NCBI RefSeq assembly: GCF_001613145.1
Contig: NZ_BDBU01000022.1
Span: 1 to 64,000, forward strand
DNA length: 64,000 nucleotides
Reading direction: 5' to 3'
From: Nocardia jejuensis NBRC 103114
Lineage (GTDB): Bacteria; Actinomycetota; Actinomycetes; Mycobacteriales; Mycobacteriaceae
In this document: piece by piece, positions 52,353-61,525 of the stretch
Layout: each line of letters starts with the position of its first letter
How positions within the stretch are numbered: position 1 is the stretch's first letter
The notes under the pieces: generated by a model
Told to the model about the DNA's origin: nothing
Database searches by the model: none
The model's input: only the letters and a program-made list of their open reading frames with translations
Position numbers and translations under genes: made by a program

Positions 52353-54896
52353 ATGCGAGTCGACGGGCGGGAGATTCCCGTCTCCGGCAGCCTGCTGCAG
52401 CCGCGGATCCGCCGGACGAATGACATCTTGCGCGTCGTGCTGTCCGCGATACTGGTGGCCGTCATCATCACCGGTTCGCTCATCACGCGGCCGCAGTGGG
52501 AAAACCTGGAAAGCTCGGTCTCCGGCATCGTCGGATTCCTGACGCCGGAACAGTCCAATCTGGTCTACATCCTCTACGGCATCGCGATCCTGGCGCTGCC
52601 CTTCGCGGTCTTCGTGCGCCTGGTGTGGGGACGACAGTGGAAGCTGCTGGGCGGCTACCTGTCCGCGGGTCTGATCGCGGGACTGCTGTTCTCCATCACC
52701 GGCACCGGATTCACCGCGCCCCGCTGGCATCTGTCCGAAGCGCAGCAGGTCAACACGTTCCTGTCGCAGTTCCTGGACGATCCGCGCTGGATCGCCATGC
52801 TGGCTGCCACCCTGACCGTGGCGAGTCCGTGGCTGCCCAAGCGCGGCCGGCGCTGGTGGTGGACGCTGCTGCTGGCGTTCGTGCCGATCCACCTGGTGGT
52901 GAGCCTCGTGGTTCCGGCCCGGGCCCTGCTGGGTCTGGGCGTGGGCTGGCTGGTGGGTGCGGTCATCGTGCTGGTGGTCGGCACGCCCGCGCTGGAGGTG
53001 CCGCTGGAGGCGGCGGTGCGCGTGCTCGCACAGCGCGGGTATCGGGTCACCGCGTTCAAGGTGCTGCGCCCCGGCGGCCATGGGCCGCTGGTGCTTTCGG
53101 CGGCGACCACACTCGAGACCGCCTCCACCGAACCGCGCCCCACCACCGCCGCCGCGGGCTCGGGTACGGATGACGGAGCCGCCGATACCGCTGTGCCCGA
53201 ACCGATGTCGCTGGTCAAGACCGGTGATCTGCCGGTCTCGGTGCTGCACACACCCGGCGGGCAGGTCATCGAGATCGCGCCGCCCGCCGATGAATTGATC
53301 GTCGAACTGTACGGACAGAATCAGCGCAGCCGCGGCGCGCTCAGACAGTTGCGCCGCTGGCTCACTGTGCGCAGCAGTGAGCACGTGGCGCTTTTCTCGT
53401 CCATGCGGCGCGCGGTGGAGCATCGTGCGCTGATGGGTTTCGCCATCGCCGATCTCGGGCTGGCCAGCACCAAACCGCTCACGGTCGCGGCCCTGGATCG
53501 CGACTGGATGCTGTACGCGCACACCATCAGATCGGGCAAGTCGCTGTCCTCCTCGGACGGTGAGCAGACCCTGGCCATGGTGTGGCAGGCCCTGCAGATC
53601 ATGCATCAGGCCCAGATCTCACACGGCGATCTGCGGGCCGAGGAAATCCGGATCAATGACGGCGCGGTCCAGTTCGCCGGCTTCACCTATGCCGAATTCG
53701 GCGCCTACGACGTACGTTTCGATTCCGATGTGGCGCAGTTGCTGCTGTCCTCCGCGGCGCTGTTCGGCGGGGAGATCGCGGTGCGCACCGCGATCGAGGT
53801 CCTGGGCAAGGACCCGGTGCTGCAGGGCTCGCGCCGATTGAGCAGAGCCGCCCTGCCCGTGCACGTGCGCAAATCCATCGAGGATTCGGGCGACCTGATG
53901 AAAGCGGTCCGCGCCGAGGTCGCCGAGCAGACCGGCGAGGACAAGATCGAGGCCGCGCAGATCACCCGGTTCTCGCGCAACCAGATCATCCAGCTGGTCC
54001 TGCTGATCGGCCTGGTGTACGTGGCGTATCCGTACATCAGCGCGGTGCCGACGTTCACTTCCGAACTGAGCAAGGTGAATTCGTGGTGGGCGATCCTCGG
54101 GTTCACGGTCTCGGCGCTGACCTATGTCGGTGCGGCGATGGCCCTGTGGGCGTGCGCGTCCGAGGCCGTGAACTTCCGAAACCTGCTGCTCATGCAGGTG
54201 GCGAACACCTTCGCGGCCACCACCACGCCGGCTGGTGTCGGCGGGCTGGCGCTGAGCGTGCGATTCCTGCAGAAGGGCGGTCTGGGCGCGGTGCGCGCCA
54301 CCGCGGCGGTGGCGCTGCAGCAGACCGTGCAGGTGGTCACGCACCTGGTGCTGCTACTGATATTCAGTGTGGCGGCGGGTGTTTCGACGAACCTGTCGCA
54401 TTTCGTCCCGAGCGCCACGGTGCTGTACCTGGTGGCGGGCGCGCTGCTGGGCGCGCTCGGCGTCTCCATCCTGATTCCTACGGTGCGGCGCTGGCTGAGC
54501 AACGAGGTGCGCCCGCAGCTGACCGAGGTGCTCGCGCAGCTCAAGGATCTCGCCCGGCGGCCGACGCGGCTGGCCATGATCGTCGGCGGTTGCGCCACCA
54601 CGACGCTCGGCATGGCGCTGGCGCTGTGGGCGAGCATCGAGGCCTTCGGCGGGAGTACGACTTTCGTGACGGTCACCATCGTGACCATGATCGGCGGCAC
54701 CCTCGCCTCGGCCGCGCCGACGCCCGGTGGTGTGGGCGCCGTGGAGGCCGCGCTCATCGGCGGTCTGGCCGCCTTCGGCGTGCCCGCCTCCATCGCGGTG
54801 CCCTCGGTGCTGCTCTACCGGGTGCTGACCTGCTGGCTGCCGGTGTTCTGCGGCTGGCCCATCATGCGCTGGCTGACCAAGAAAGACATGATCTAG
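52353..54896 (+). CDS. Large membrane protein: N-terminal membrane part, kinase-like middle, flippase-like (LPG synthase TM/UPF0104) C-terminus
   Basis: The 847-residue protein has about six N-terminal membrane segments (~30-215), a soluble middle (~220-530) with a kinase-like SHGDLRAEEIRIN catalytic loop but no clear metal-binding DFG/DxD after it, and a C-terminal UPF0104/LPG-synthase-type membrane domain (~545-830) with TTTPAGVGGLALSVRF and PTPGGVGAVEAALIGGL. Family members flip or aminoacylate lipids, or couple to glycan export; the mycobacterial homologues are of unknown function. ATG 52353. A 13-bp terminator follows. Confidence 0.82.
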   Translation: MRVDGREIPVSGSLLQPRIRRTNDILRVVLSAILVAVIITGSLITRPQWENLESSVSGIVGFLTPEQSNLVYILYGIAILALPFAVFVRLVWGRQWKLLGGYLSAGLIAGLLFSITGTGFTAPRWHLSEAQQVNTFLSQFLDDPRWIAMLAATLTVASPWLPKRGRRWWWTLLLAFVPIHLVVSLVVPARALLGLGVGWLVGAVIVLVVGTPALEVPLEAAVRVLAQRGYRVTAFKVLRPGGHGPLVLSAATTLETASTEPRPTTAAAGSGTDDGAADTAVPEPMSLVKTGDLPVSVLHTPGGQVIEIAPPADELIVELYGQNQRSRGALRQLRRWLTVRSSEHVALFSSMRRAVEHRALMGFAIADLGLASTKPLTVAALDRDWMLYAHTIRSGKSLSSSDGEQTLAMVWQALQIMHQAQISHGDLRAEEIRINDGAVQFAGFTYAEFGAYDVRFDSDVAQLLLSSAALFGGEIAVRTAIEVLGKDPVLQGSRRLSRAALPVHVRKSIEDSGDLMKAVRAEVAEQTGEDKIEAAQITRFSRNQIIQLVLLIGLVYVAYPYISAVPTFTSELSKVNSWWAILGFTVSALTYVGAAMALWACASEAVNFRNLLLMQVANTFAATTTPAGVGGLALSVRFLQKGGLGAVRATAAVALQQTVQVVTHLVLLLIFSVAAGVSTNLSHFVPSATVLYLVAGALLGALGVSILIPTVRRWLSNEVRPQLTEVLAQLKDLARRPTRLAMIVGGCATTTLGMALALWASIEAFGGSTTFVTVTIVTMIGGTLASAAPTPGGVGAVEAALIGGLAAFGVPASIAVPSVLLYRVLTCWLPVFCGWPIMRWLTKKDMI

Positions 54897-54903
54897 ACGG
54901 CAC

Positions 54904-54939
54904 TTCGCGCCCGCTGCGGGCACACACAGCGGGCGCGAA
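54904..54939. terminator. Bidirectional terminator
   Basis: TTCGCGCCCGCTG (54904-54916) and CAGCGGGCGCGAA (54927-54939) form a perfect 13-bp stem with a 10-base loop, between the convergent flippase-like and acyl-CoA synthetase genes. Confidence 0.8.
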
Positions 54940-54988
54940 ATCAGCGGGTACCTACCCCCGCGTCATCTGATACCGATCCGAACCGGCA

Positions 54989-56560
54989 TCAAGCCGAGAA
55001 CTCCTTGCGCAGTGCGACTTTCACGACCTTGCCGCTGGCGTTGCGCGGCAGTTCGGTCACCAGCACCAGTTCCTTGGGGTGCTTGTAGCGCGCCAGCGAC
55101 TCGTTCAGGAACGGAGTCAGCTCCTCGAGGGTGAGCTCCTGCACGCCCGGAACCAGCGCGAGGACCGCGACCGGCACCTCGCCCCACTTCTCGTGCGCGC
55201 GGCCGATGACCGCGGCCTCGTGGATCTTCGGATGCGCGAAGAGCACGTTCTCCACCTCGGCGCAGTAGATGTTCTCGCCGCCGGAGATGATCATGTCCTT
55301 CTTGCGGTCCACCACGTAGACGAAGCCCTCCTCGTCCTGGCGAACCAGGTCCCCGGAGTGGAACCAGCCGCCGTGGAAGGCTTCCGCGGTCGCCTCGGGA
55401 CGATTCCAGTAGCCGGACATCATGGTCGGGCCGCGGTAGACGATCTCGCCGATCTCCCCGGGGGCGACGTCGTTCATCTCGTCGTCCACGACGCGGACCT
55501 GGATGGTCGGGATGGGCTTGCCGACCGAGCCGAGCTTGCGCAGCGCGTCCTTGCCCTCGAGCACACAGGTGATCGGTGACATCTCGGTCTGACCGAACAC
55601 CGCGACGTTCTGCGCCTCGGGGAAGCTGTCGGCCATGGCCCGCAGGACCGAGTCCGAGGCCGGGGCTGCACCCCAGCACAGCATCTTCAACGCCAGCTTG
55701 CGCTGGGTGACCGTGGGCTCCTCGCAGATCAGCTGCCACTGCACGGGCACACAGAACGCGGTGGTGGCCTGCTCGGCCTCCACGGCGTCGAGCCATTCGG
55801 TGGCGTCGAACGCACCGAGCGGATGCAGCACCGTCTTGCCGCCGAGCAGGAAATACGGTGTGAGACTGCCCAATCCGGCGATGTGGAACAGCGGGGAGGT
55901 GCAGAAGCCCACCGAGTCCGGGGTGATGTCCATGGCGCGGAAGGCGGTGATGCCCTGGGAATTCATGTTCGCGTGCGAGAGTACCGCGCCCTTGGGGGTG
56001 CCGGTGGTGCCCGAGGTGTACATGATCAGACAGGGGGTGTCTTCCGGAATGTCCAGCGGCGCATGGGGTTCGCCCACCTCGGCCAGGAAGTCGTCGTAGC
56101 CGATCACCGTGTCGTCACTCGACCCGTTGATCACCACGCAGGTCCGCAGATCCGGCGCCTGCGCGAGCATGGCGCTCGCCAGCGGCGCCAGCACGCTGTC
56201 GGTCACGATGGCCTTCGCGCCGCTGTCGGCCACGATGAACGCGACCTCCGGCGGGGTGAGCCGGAAGTTCACCGGCACCGCGATCGCGCCGAGCGCGTTG
56301 ATGCCGATGACGGCCTCGATGTACTCGGTGTAGTTCAGGGCCAGCAGCAGCACACGATCGCCGAACCCGACCCCTCGACGGGCCAGCGCGTCCGCGAACT
56401 GCTCCGAGCGTTGGTGCAGCGCCCGCCATGTGGTGTCCACGCCCTTGCATCGGAAGGCGACGTGGTCCGGTCGCATCACCGCGTGGGTGGCGATCTGATT
56501 CACCCAGTGATTGCGCCGCGACCGGATCGGCTCGTCGAGCAGCTGCATACCGACGGTCAC
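54989..56560 (-). CDS. Long-chain acyl-CoA synthetase (FadD-type AMP-binding enzyme)
   Basis: The 523-residue adenylating enzyme activates a fatty acid to acyl-AMP and then acyl-CoA. The P-loop is IMYTSGTTGTPKGAVLSH, the hinge motif GWFHSGDL and VDRKKDMIISGGENIY, and the C-terminal catalytic Lys is in LPRNASGKVVKVALRKEF. GTG 56560 is chosen for GGGAG upstream. A 330-base promoter region separates it from the divergent nitronate monooxygenase. Confidence 0.94.
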   Translation of the reverse strand: MTVGMQLLDEPIRSRRNHWVNQIATHAVMRPDHVAFRCKGVDTTWRALHQRSEQFADALARRGVGFGDRVLLLALNYTEYIEAVIGINALGAIAVPVNFRLTPPEVAFIVADSGAKAIVTDSVLAPLASAMLAQAPDLRTCVVINGSSDDTVIGYDDFLAEVGEPHAPLDIPEDTPCLIMYTSGTTGTPKGAVLSHANMNSQGITAFRAMDITPDSVGFCTSPLFHIAGLGSLTPYFLLGGKTVLHPLGAFDATEWLDAVEAEQATTAFCVPVQWQLICEEPTVTQRKLALKMLCWGAAPASDSVLRAMADSFPEAQNVAVFGQTEMSPITCVLEGKDALRKLGSVGKPIPTIQVRVVDDEMNDVAPGEIGEIVYRGPTMMSGYWNRPEATAEAFHGGWFHSGDLVRQDEEGFVYVVDRKKDMIISGGENIYCAEVENVLFAHPKIHEAAVIGRAHEKWGEVPVAVLALVPGVQELTLEELTPFLNESLARYKHPKELVLVTELPRNASGKVVKVALRKEFSA

Positions 56561-56890
56561 ACGAACTCCCTTCGCACCCTGTCGCCTGGTCCTCCGACCG
56601 GCTCTTCCGGCGGCATCGACGGCAGGGTCTCAGGTGAGAATAGCAACTAACTTTTTGGCGTGACAAGGGTTACAGAGAAGGTTCTACCCTGAATTTATCA
56701 GTCATTCATTCAGCAGCTCAGAGCATGGAAGCTAGACTTGCCCCGGTCGGCGGTGGGTTCGAGTTATCCCCAGGTTCGCCGCAAAGTGGTAGCCACAGGT
56801 GCAAACTCCCACTCACATCGGGGTTGAACCCCCATATGCAACTATGCGAGTATCGAGCCATTCCGCGAGAGGCTCGAGAGGACACTGCCA
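56561..56890. other. Divergent regulatory region between fadD-type gene and nitronate monooxygenase
   Basis: These 330 bases are AT-rich around 56,640-56,720 (TCAGTCATTCATTCAG). They must contain the promoters of both flanking genes; I could not assign boxes or see an ORF with a ribosome-binding site. Confidence 0.45.
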
Positions 56891-57865
56891 ATGGCTCTGC
56901 GTACACGGTTCACCGAGACCTTCGGGGTCGAGCATCCGATCGTCCAGGGCGGCATGATGTGGGTCGGCCGCGCCGAACTCGCCGCCGCCGTCTCCGAGGC
57001 CGGTGGCCTGGGCATCATCACCGCCCTGACCCAGCCGACGCCCGAGGCGCTGCTCGAGGAGATCGAGCGCGCGCGTGCGCTGACCGACAAGCCTTTCGGC
57101 GTGAACGTCACCATCCTGCCGTCGATCAACCCGCCGCCGTACGAGGAGTACATGAAGGCGATCATCGACTCCGGGGTGAAGATCGTGGAGACCGCGGGTT
57201 CCAACCCCGAGCCCTTCCTGCCGTACTACAAGGCCGCCGGTATCAAGGTGCTGCACAAGTGCACCAGCGTGCGGCACGCCCTCAAGGCGCAGAAGATCGG
57301 CGTCGACGGCGTCAGCATCGACGGCTTCGAATGCGCCGGGCACCCGGGTGAGGACGACGTACCGGGCCTGATCCTGATTCCGGCCGCCACGAAGGCGCTG
57401 GACATTCCGGTCATCGCCTCCGGTGGCATCGCCGACGCGCGCGGCCTGGTCGCGGCGCTGGCGCTGGGCGCGGACGGCGTGAACATGGGCACCCGCTTCA
57501 TGTGCACCCAGGAGTCGGCGATCCACCAGACGGTCAAGGAGCAGATCGTCGCCAATTCCGAGCGGGCCACCCAGCTCATCTTCCGCACCATGCACAACAC
57601 CGCGCGCGTGGCCGACAACGAGATCAGCCGCAAGGTCGTCGAGATCGAGAAGGCCGGCGGCAAGTTCGAGGACGTGCGCGATCTGGTCGCCGGTGCGCGC
57701 GGTCGCAAGGTGTTCGAAGAGGGAGATCTGGACGCCGGCATCTGGTCGGCCGGTCAGGTGCAGGGCCTCATCGACGACATCCCGACCTGTGGCGAGCTGG
57801 TCTCGCGCATGGTCACCGAGGCCGAAGAGCTGATCGGCGCGCGTCTGGCGGGCATGCTCGGCTGA
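56891..57865 (+). CDS. Nitronate monooxygenase / NAD(P)H-dependent flavin oxidoreductase
   Basis: The 324-residue FMN TIM barrel oxidises alkyl nitronates, or in other members uses NADH to reduce quinones or enoyl thioesters. FMN-binding pieces are QGGMMWVG, GGIADARGLVAALALGADGV and NMGTRF; the base His is in FECAGHPGEDD. The ATG has GAGAGG upstream. Divergent from the fadD-type gene, and the pair occurs together in other actinobacteria. Confidence 0.92.
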   Translation: MALRTRFTETFGVEHPIVQGGMMWVGRAELAAAVSEAGGLGIITALTQPTPEALLEEIERARALTDKPFGVNVTILPSINPPPYEEYMKAIIDSGVKIVETAGSNPEPFLPYYKAAGIKVLHKCTSVRHALKAQKIGVDGVSIDGFECAGHPGEDDVPGLILIPAATKALDIPVIASGGIADARGLVAALALGADGVNMGTRFMCTQESAIHQTVKEQIVANSERATQLIFRTMHNTARVADNEISRKVVEIEKAGGKFEDVRDLVAGARGRKVFEEGDLDAGIWSAGQVQGLIDDIPTCGELVSRMVTEAEELIGARLAGMLG

Positions 57866-57930
57866 TACGCCGGCACGGTGAGGGGCATCGCCCCGAGCGG
57901 CGCCGCGCCGGAAAGCGTGCCGCATCCGAA

Positions 57931-57967
57931 CGAGAGGGCCCTGAGCATGATTGCTCAGGGCTCTCGC
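57931..57967 (+). terminator. Terminator hairpin after nitronate monooxygenase
   Basis: CCCTGAGCA (57939-57947) pairs with TGCTCAGGG (57952-57960), extended by GAGG/CTCTC-type pairs outside, giving about a 14-bp stem with a 4-base loop. No T run. Confidence 0.7.
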
Positions 57968-58039
57968 CGTTCCGGCACTCCCCTCGCTCCGAATAGAGGA
58001 TGCTTGCAAGTACACGACTGACGTGGTGGAGGTACCGAC

Positions 58040-58210
58040 ATGGCAATCACTCGGATCTATCTCGATGACGAAGCCTTGCGACGCGCGATGGCGATTTCGG
58101 GAGTCGAGACCGAACAGGATGCGGTGAACCTCGCACTGCGTTTCTTCTCCACGCACGCCACGCCGGAGGATCTGTCCGCGCCCATTCACATCCGGGCCGC
58201 CACCGCCTGA
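58040..58210 (+). CDS. VapB-like type II antitoxin, orphan
   Basis: This 56-residue protein begins MAITRIYLDDEALRRAMAIS, the DNA-binding ribbon-helix-helix start typical of actinobacterial VapB/DUF2191 antitoxins, then VNLALRFF and a short C-terminal toxin-binding tail. ATG 58040 has GGAGG 7 bases upstream, and codon use fits the genome, so it looks real despite its size. No VapC (PIN) gene is on either side; the next gene is the PKS-like one 153 bases away. It may be a regulator or a remnant of a TA pair. Confidence 0.8.
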   Translation: MAITRIYLDDEALRRAMAISGVETEQDAVNLALRFFSTHATPEDLSAPIHIRAATA

Positions 58211-58363
58211 CTCGGCGCGCCGCGGGCGGACTTCCCGCATCGCGTGCGAATCCACGCATGTGAGAAGCCCACCTGCGCAAAGGTATTCTGAGCGCGGCGG
58301 AATCTTGGCACAATCGCCGGAGGTACCTCGGCGGCCACCGGCGCCGGACACGGGAGGCTTCCT

Positions 58364-61084
58364 GTGCGGCAGAGTACGACAGCATCGACCGATCCCACTC
58401 CCGTTACGCGGGTGGCGATCGTCGGTGTCGGCTGCCGTGCCACGGGCACCCAGTTCGATCACGAGTGGTTCGGAATCGGCGCGCTCGAAGCCGCCGGTAT
58501 GAGTCCGCGCCTGCGCGCGAATCTCGAAGTGGCCGTGGAGGCCCTGGACGATTCGGGCCTGGGTTTCCTGGCGCGGGGATCGAACGCCGCGGTGGTCTTC
58601 GGCGCGGGCGGCGCGACCAACAGCGCGCACCAGCTCTCGCGCGCCCTGGACCTGCGCGGTCCCAGTCTCACGGTCGACAGCGAACGCGACTCTCCGCTGG
58701 TGGCCGTCGATATGGGCGTACGCCTGCTCGCCGATCCGGGAGTCCCCTTCGTGATCGCGGGTGGCGTGGATCTCGCTCTGCTGCCGGACATTTCGGACCT
58801 GCACACCCCGGAGACGCACTCGCCCGACGCGCTGTGCACCGTGGTGGTGCTGCAGCGCACCGCCGACGCCGAGCGCACCGGCACCCGCCGCTATGCCGAA
58901 ATCGTGCCCACCGGTTTGGGTTTCCCCGATACCGGCGGCAAACCCGCCCGGATCGCCCTGCACGACGCCCTGGCGTCACACCGTTCCCCCGGCCTCGGCT
59001 CACCGCCCGCGCACAGCGACGATCCGCCCGTTCTCATCCCCCTCACCGGCCGCGATCCCGCCGCGCTGCGCGAGCTCGCCCTGCAATGGTCCGCCGCGGT
59101 GTTCTCCTATCGCACCCTGCACGAATTCTCCGCTGCCACTTCTCGTCTCACCCCCGAGGCCACCCGCGCCACCGTGCTGGCCCATACCCCCGGTGAAGCG
59201 GCCGCCCAGCTGCGCGTCCTCGCCCGGCGCATTTCCGCCGCCGCCACCACCTCCGGCATCCCCCGCCCGATTCCGGCGCCGTCCGGGCGCGAGGCCGCCC
59301 AGCGGGTCCCGGCTCACGCGCCCGGAGCGGTCGAATGCCTGCCCACTCACGATGCGGTCCAGTCGGTTTCGAGCATCTTCCGGCCGTACGGAGCATCGAC
59401 GATGTTCTCCGCCCGGCGGCCGGGTTCGGGGGCTGGGGGTGTGCTGCTGTTGTTCTCGGGCGGCGGCGGGCATCCCCGCATGGGCAGGGCACTGGCGGCA
59501 CGGTATCCGGTGTTCGGGCGCGCGGTGACGGAGGCGGCCGATGCGGTCGTGACCGCGGGAGGCCCCCGGGTGTGGACGCCCCGGCACGGGTTCACGAATC
59601 ATGGTGAGAGCGGCAGTGGTTGGGAGAGTGTGTCTTTCGCGCATCCGGCGCTGTTCGTATTCCAGGTCGCGATGGCCGAACTGCTCGGCTCGTGGGGTGT
59701 GCGAACGAGCGGGGTGGCCGGATACGGCGCGGGGGAGGTCGCCGCGGCGGTCGTGAGCGGCGCGCTGTCGATGGCCGACGGCGCACGGGTGGCGATAGCG
59801 CGCGCACGGGTGCTGGCACGGGCCGAGGCGCCGACCGCGGCTGCGGTATTGGAGGCGACGCCCGCCGAGGTCGCGCGGCTGGTCGAACCGATGCGGGCCG
59901 ATGTCGGGGTGGCGGCGATCGACGGGCCGCGCTCGATCACGGTGTCCGGGGATCCGCGCTACATCGACGCGCTGGTGCGCCGGGCGCACCGGCGGGCCAT
60001 CTTCGCGCAGCGGATCGCCGACCCCGGTGGTGAGGAGCGCGCCACCGGCCGCGCTGTTCCGCACATGCCGGTATTGCGCGCACTCGCACCGCAGCTGACC
60101 GCCGAGCTGGCGGGAATCGCCTCGCGGGCAGCAGAACTCACGTTCTACTCCACCACGCACCACGGAACGAGGTTCGACGGATCGGCTCGGCACACACCCG
60201 GACCGTCCGAGGCCGTCGGCTCGAGTCCGGCGGGTGAACGAATGGACGCCGGGTATTGGGGGGCGAACCTCGCGGGGCCGGTGGATCTGGCTGCCGCGCT
60301 GGAAGGTGCTGTGCGGGATGGTGTTTCGACAGTGGTGGAGGTGGGGGCGCAGGCGGTCCTGATGCCCGCGGTCCGGGAGTTCCCGATGTTCCGGGATGCC
60401 ACGCACCCGGTGGGATCGCGCGAGGACGAGCCCGCGGCGCTGTTGCGAGCGCTGGCCAACCTGTACACCGGCGGACACGAGCTGGATTGGACGGCGATCG
60501 GTCCGTTCACCACCGCACCACCGCAGCGACTGTGGCGGCGCACACCGTCGAGCCTCGGGAGTTGGGAGCCCGACGGGCAGTCCGCGAGCGAGGAGACGAT
60601 GCCGCCGCCGTTCCCGGTAGTCTCCATCCGGCCGGAGGGGACCTATGTCGTCGCGGGCGGACTCGGGACGCAAGGGGCGGTCGCAGTGCGCTGGCTGCTC
60701 GATCAGGGGGCGCGCGACGTGGTCGTGCTGACCCGGTCCCCCCGGGCGCTGCCACCGCCGCTGGAGGGCATGGAGGACCGAATCGTGGTGGTGCGCTGCG
60801 ATGCTCGTGATCGCGTCGATCTGGCGACCGCGCTACAGGACATCCGGGAGTGCGGTGTGCCCATCCGGGGGATCGTGCACGCCGCGTGCGCGCCCCCGCT
60901 GGTGTCCGCGGCCAACCTGCTCGATCTGACCGCGGCCGATCCGACCGATTTCACGGTGCTGCTGACCGATCCCCTGCTCGGATCGAATCTGCATCTGGCT
61001 CGCGCCGCCGTGCAGGAGCTCGCCGCCGCACACGCCGACCGGCGCGTGGTCTGCGTGGAATGGCAGAGCGGCCCGGCGGCCTGA
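58364..61084 (+). CDS. Polyketide-synthase-like protein with KS, AT and KR domains lacking catalytic residues
   Basis: The 906-residue protein has a shortened KS-like domain (~15-310), an AT-like domain (~358-640), and a short KR-like end (~755-906), in modular-PKS order but without an ACP. The KS active-site motif VDTACSSS appears as VDSERDSP, so Cys is Arg108. The AT GHSxG motif appears as GYGAG at 453-457, so Ser is Gly455. The KR cofactor motif VAGGLGTQG is kept, but the Ser/Tyr catalytic segment is missing, the chain jumping from VLLTDPLLGSNLHLARA to a C-terminus resembling the end of a KR. GTG 58364 has GGAGG 6 bases upstream. The frame is intact over 2.7 kb, so a non-catalytic role is likelier than decay. 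Confidence 0.85.
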   Translation: MRQSTTASTDPTPVTRVAIVGVGCRATGTQFDHEWFGIGALEAAGMSPRLRANLEVAVEALDDSGLGFLARGSNAAVVFGAGGATNSAHQLSRALDLRGPSLTVDSERDSPLVAVDMGVRLLADPGVPFVIAGGVDLALLPDISDLHTPETHSPDALCTVVVLQRTADAERTGTRRYAEIVPTGLGFPDTGGKPARIALHDALASHRSPGLGSPPAHSDDPPVLIPLTGRDPAALRELALQWSAAVFSYRTLHEFSAATSRLTPEATRATVLAHTPGEAAAQLRVLARRISAAATTSGIPRPIPAPSGREAAQRVPAHAPGAVECLPTHDAVQSVSSIFRPYGASTMFSARRPGSGAGGVLLLFSGGGGHPRMGRALAARYPVFGRAVTEAADAVVTAGGPRVWTPRHGFTNHGESGSGWESVSFAHPALFVFQVAMAELLGSWGVRTSGVAGYGAGEVAAAVVSGALSMADGARVAIARARVLARAEAPTAAAVLEATPAEVARLVEPMRADVGVAAIDGPRSITVSGDPRYIDALVRRAHRRAIFAQRIADPGGEERATGRAVPHMPVLRALAPQLTAELAGIASRAAELTFYSTTHHGTRFDGSARHTPGPSEAVGSSPAGERMDAGYWGANLAGPVDLAAALEGAVRDGVSTVVEVGAQAVLMPAVREFPMFRDATHPVGSREDEPAALLRALANLYTGGHELDWTAIGPFTTAPPQRLWRRTPSSLGSWEPDGQSASEETMPPPFPVVSIRPEGTYVVAGGLGTQGAVAVRWLLDQGARDVVVLTRSPRALPPPLEGMEDRIVVVRCDARDRVDLATALQDIRECGVPIRGIVHAACAPPLVSAANLLDLTAADPTDFTVLLTDPLLGSNLHLARAAVQELAAAHADRRVVCVEWQSGPAA

Positions 61085-61135
61085 ACCGCCGCGTGTCGGG
61101 GCCGGGCGAGGTGCGGTCGCGGTGATGATGGATCC

Positions 61136-61525
61136 ATGGCTGAGGCGACGATCCATGTGAAGTGGAAGGACACCCCGGACGAGCACGACTATCCGGCGGC
61201 GGCGGACTACCTGGAACTGCTCGGGGAGCCGAAGGTGGTCCGCGCGGTGATCGAGGAGCTGCGCACGGCCGAGATCGCGCACAAGAAGGCCAAGGACATC
61301 CTGCGGGCCTCGCACCTGGAACTGGCGCCCGCGTCGAATCCCTATGTGCGCCGGGACCTCGCGAAAATCATGGCGGGCAAGGCCTTGTCGCCGATCCTGA
61401 TGGTGCGCGGGGACTTCCGCAAGGGTGTGCCCGCTCAGATCGCGGACGGTTACCACCGGGTGTGCGCCATTCACTACACCGACGAGAACATCGAGATCCC
61501 CGTGAAAATCGCCGCGCTACCGTGA
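61136..61525 (+). CDS. Small ParB-like (DGxHR) protein
   Basis: The 129-residue protein has the segment ALSPILMVRGDF followed by IADGYHRVCAIHY, which resembles the ParB/Srx DGxHR motif of ParB-N CTPase/nuclease-like domains. No HTH follows, so it is not a partition protein. Function unknown. It overlaps the antiporter gene by 4 bases (GTGA), so both are translated together. Confidence 0.65.
   Translation: MAEATIHVKWKDTPDEHDYPAAADYLELLGEPKVVRAVIEELRTAEIAHKKAKDILRASHLELAPASNPYVRRDLAKIMAGKALSPILMVRGDFRKGVPAQIADGYHRVCAIHYTDENIEIPVKIAALP

Noticed and set aside
56754..56775. tRNA T-loop-like GGTTCGAGT
   Set aside because: No acceptor or anticodon stem can be built around it.
59000..60673. 557-residue minus-strand open frame
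   Set aside because: Antisense shadow of the PKS-like gene, Arg/His-rich.
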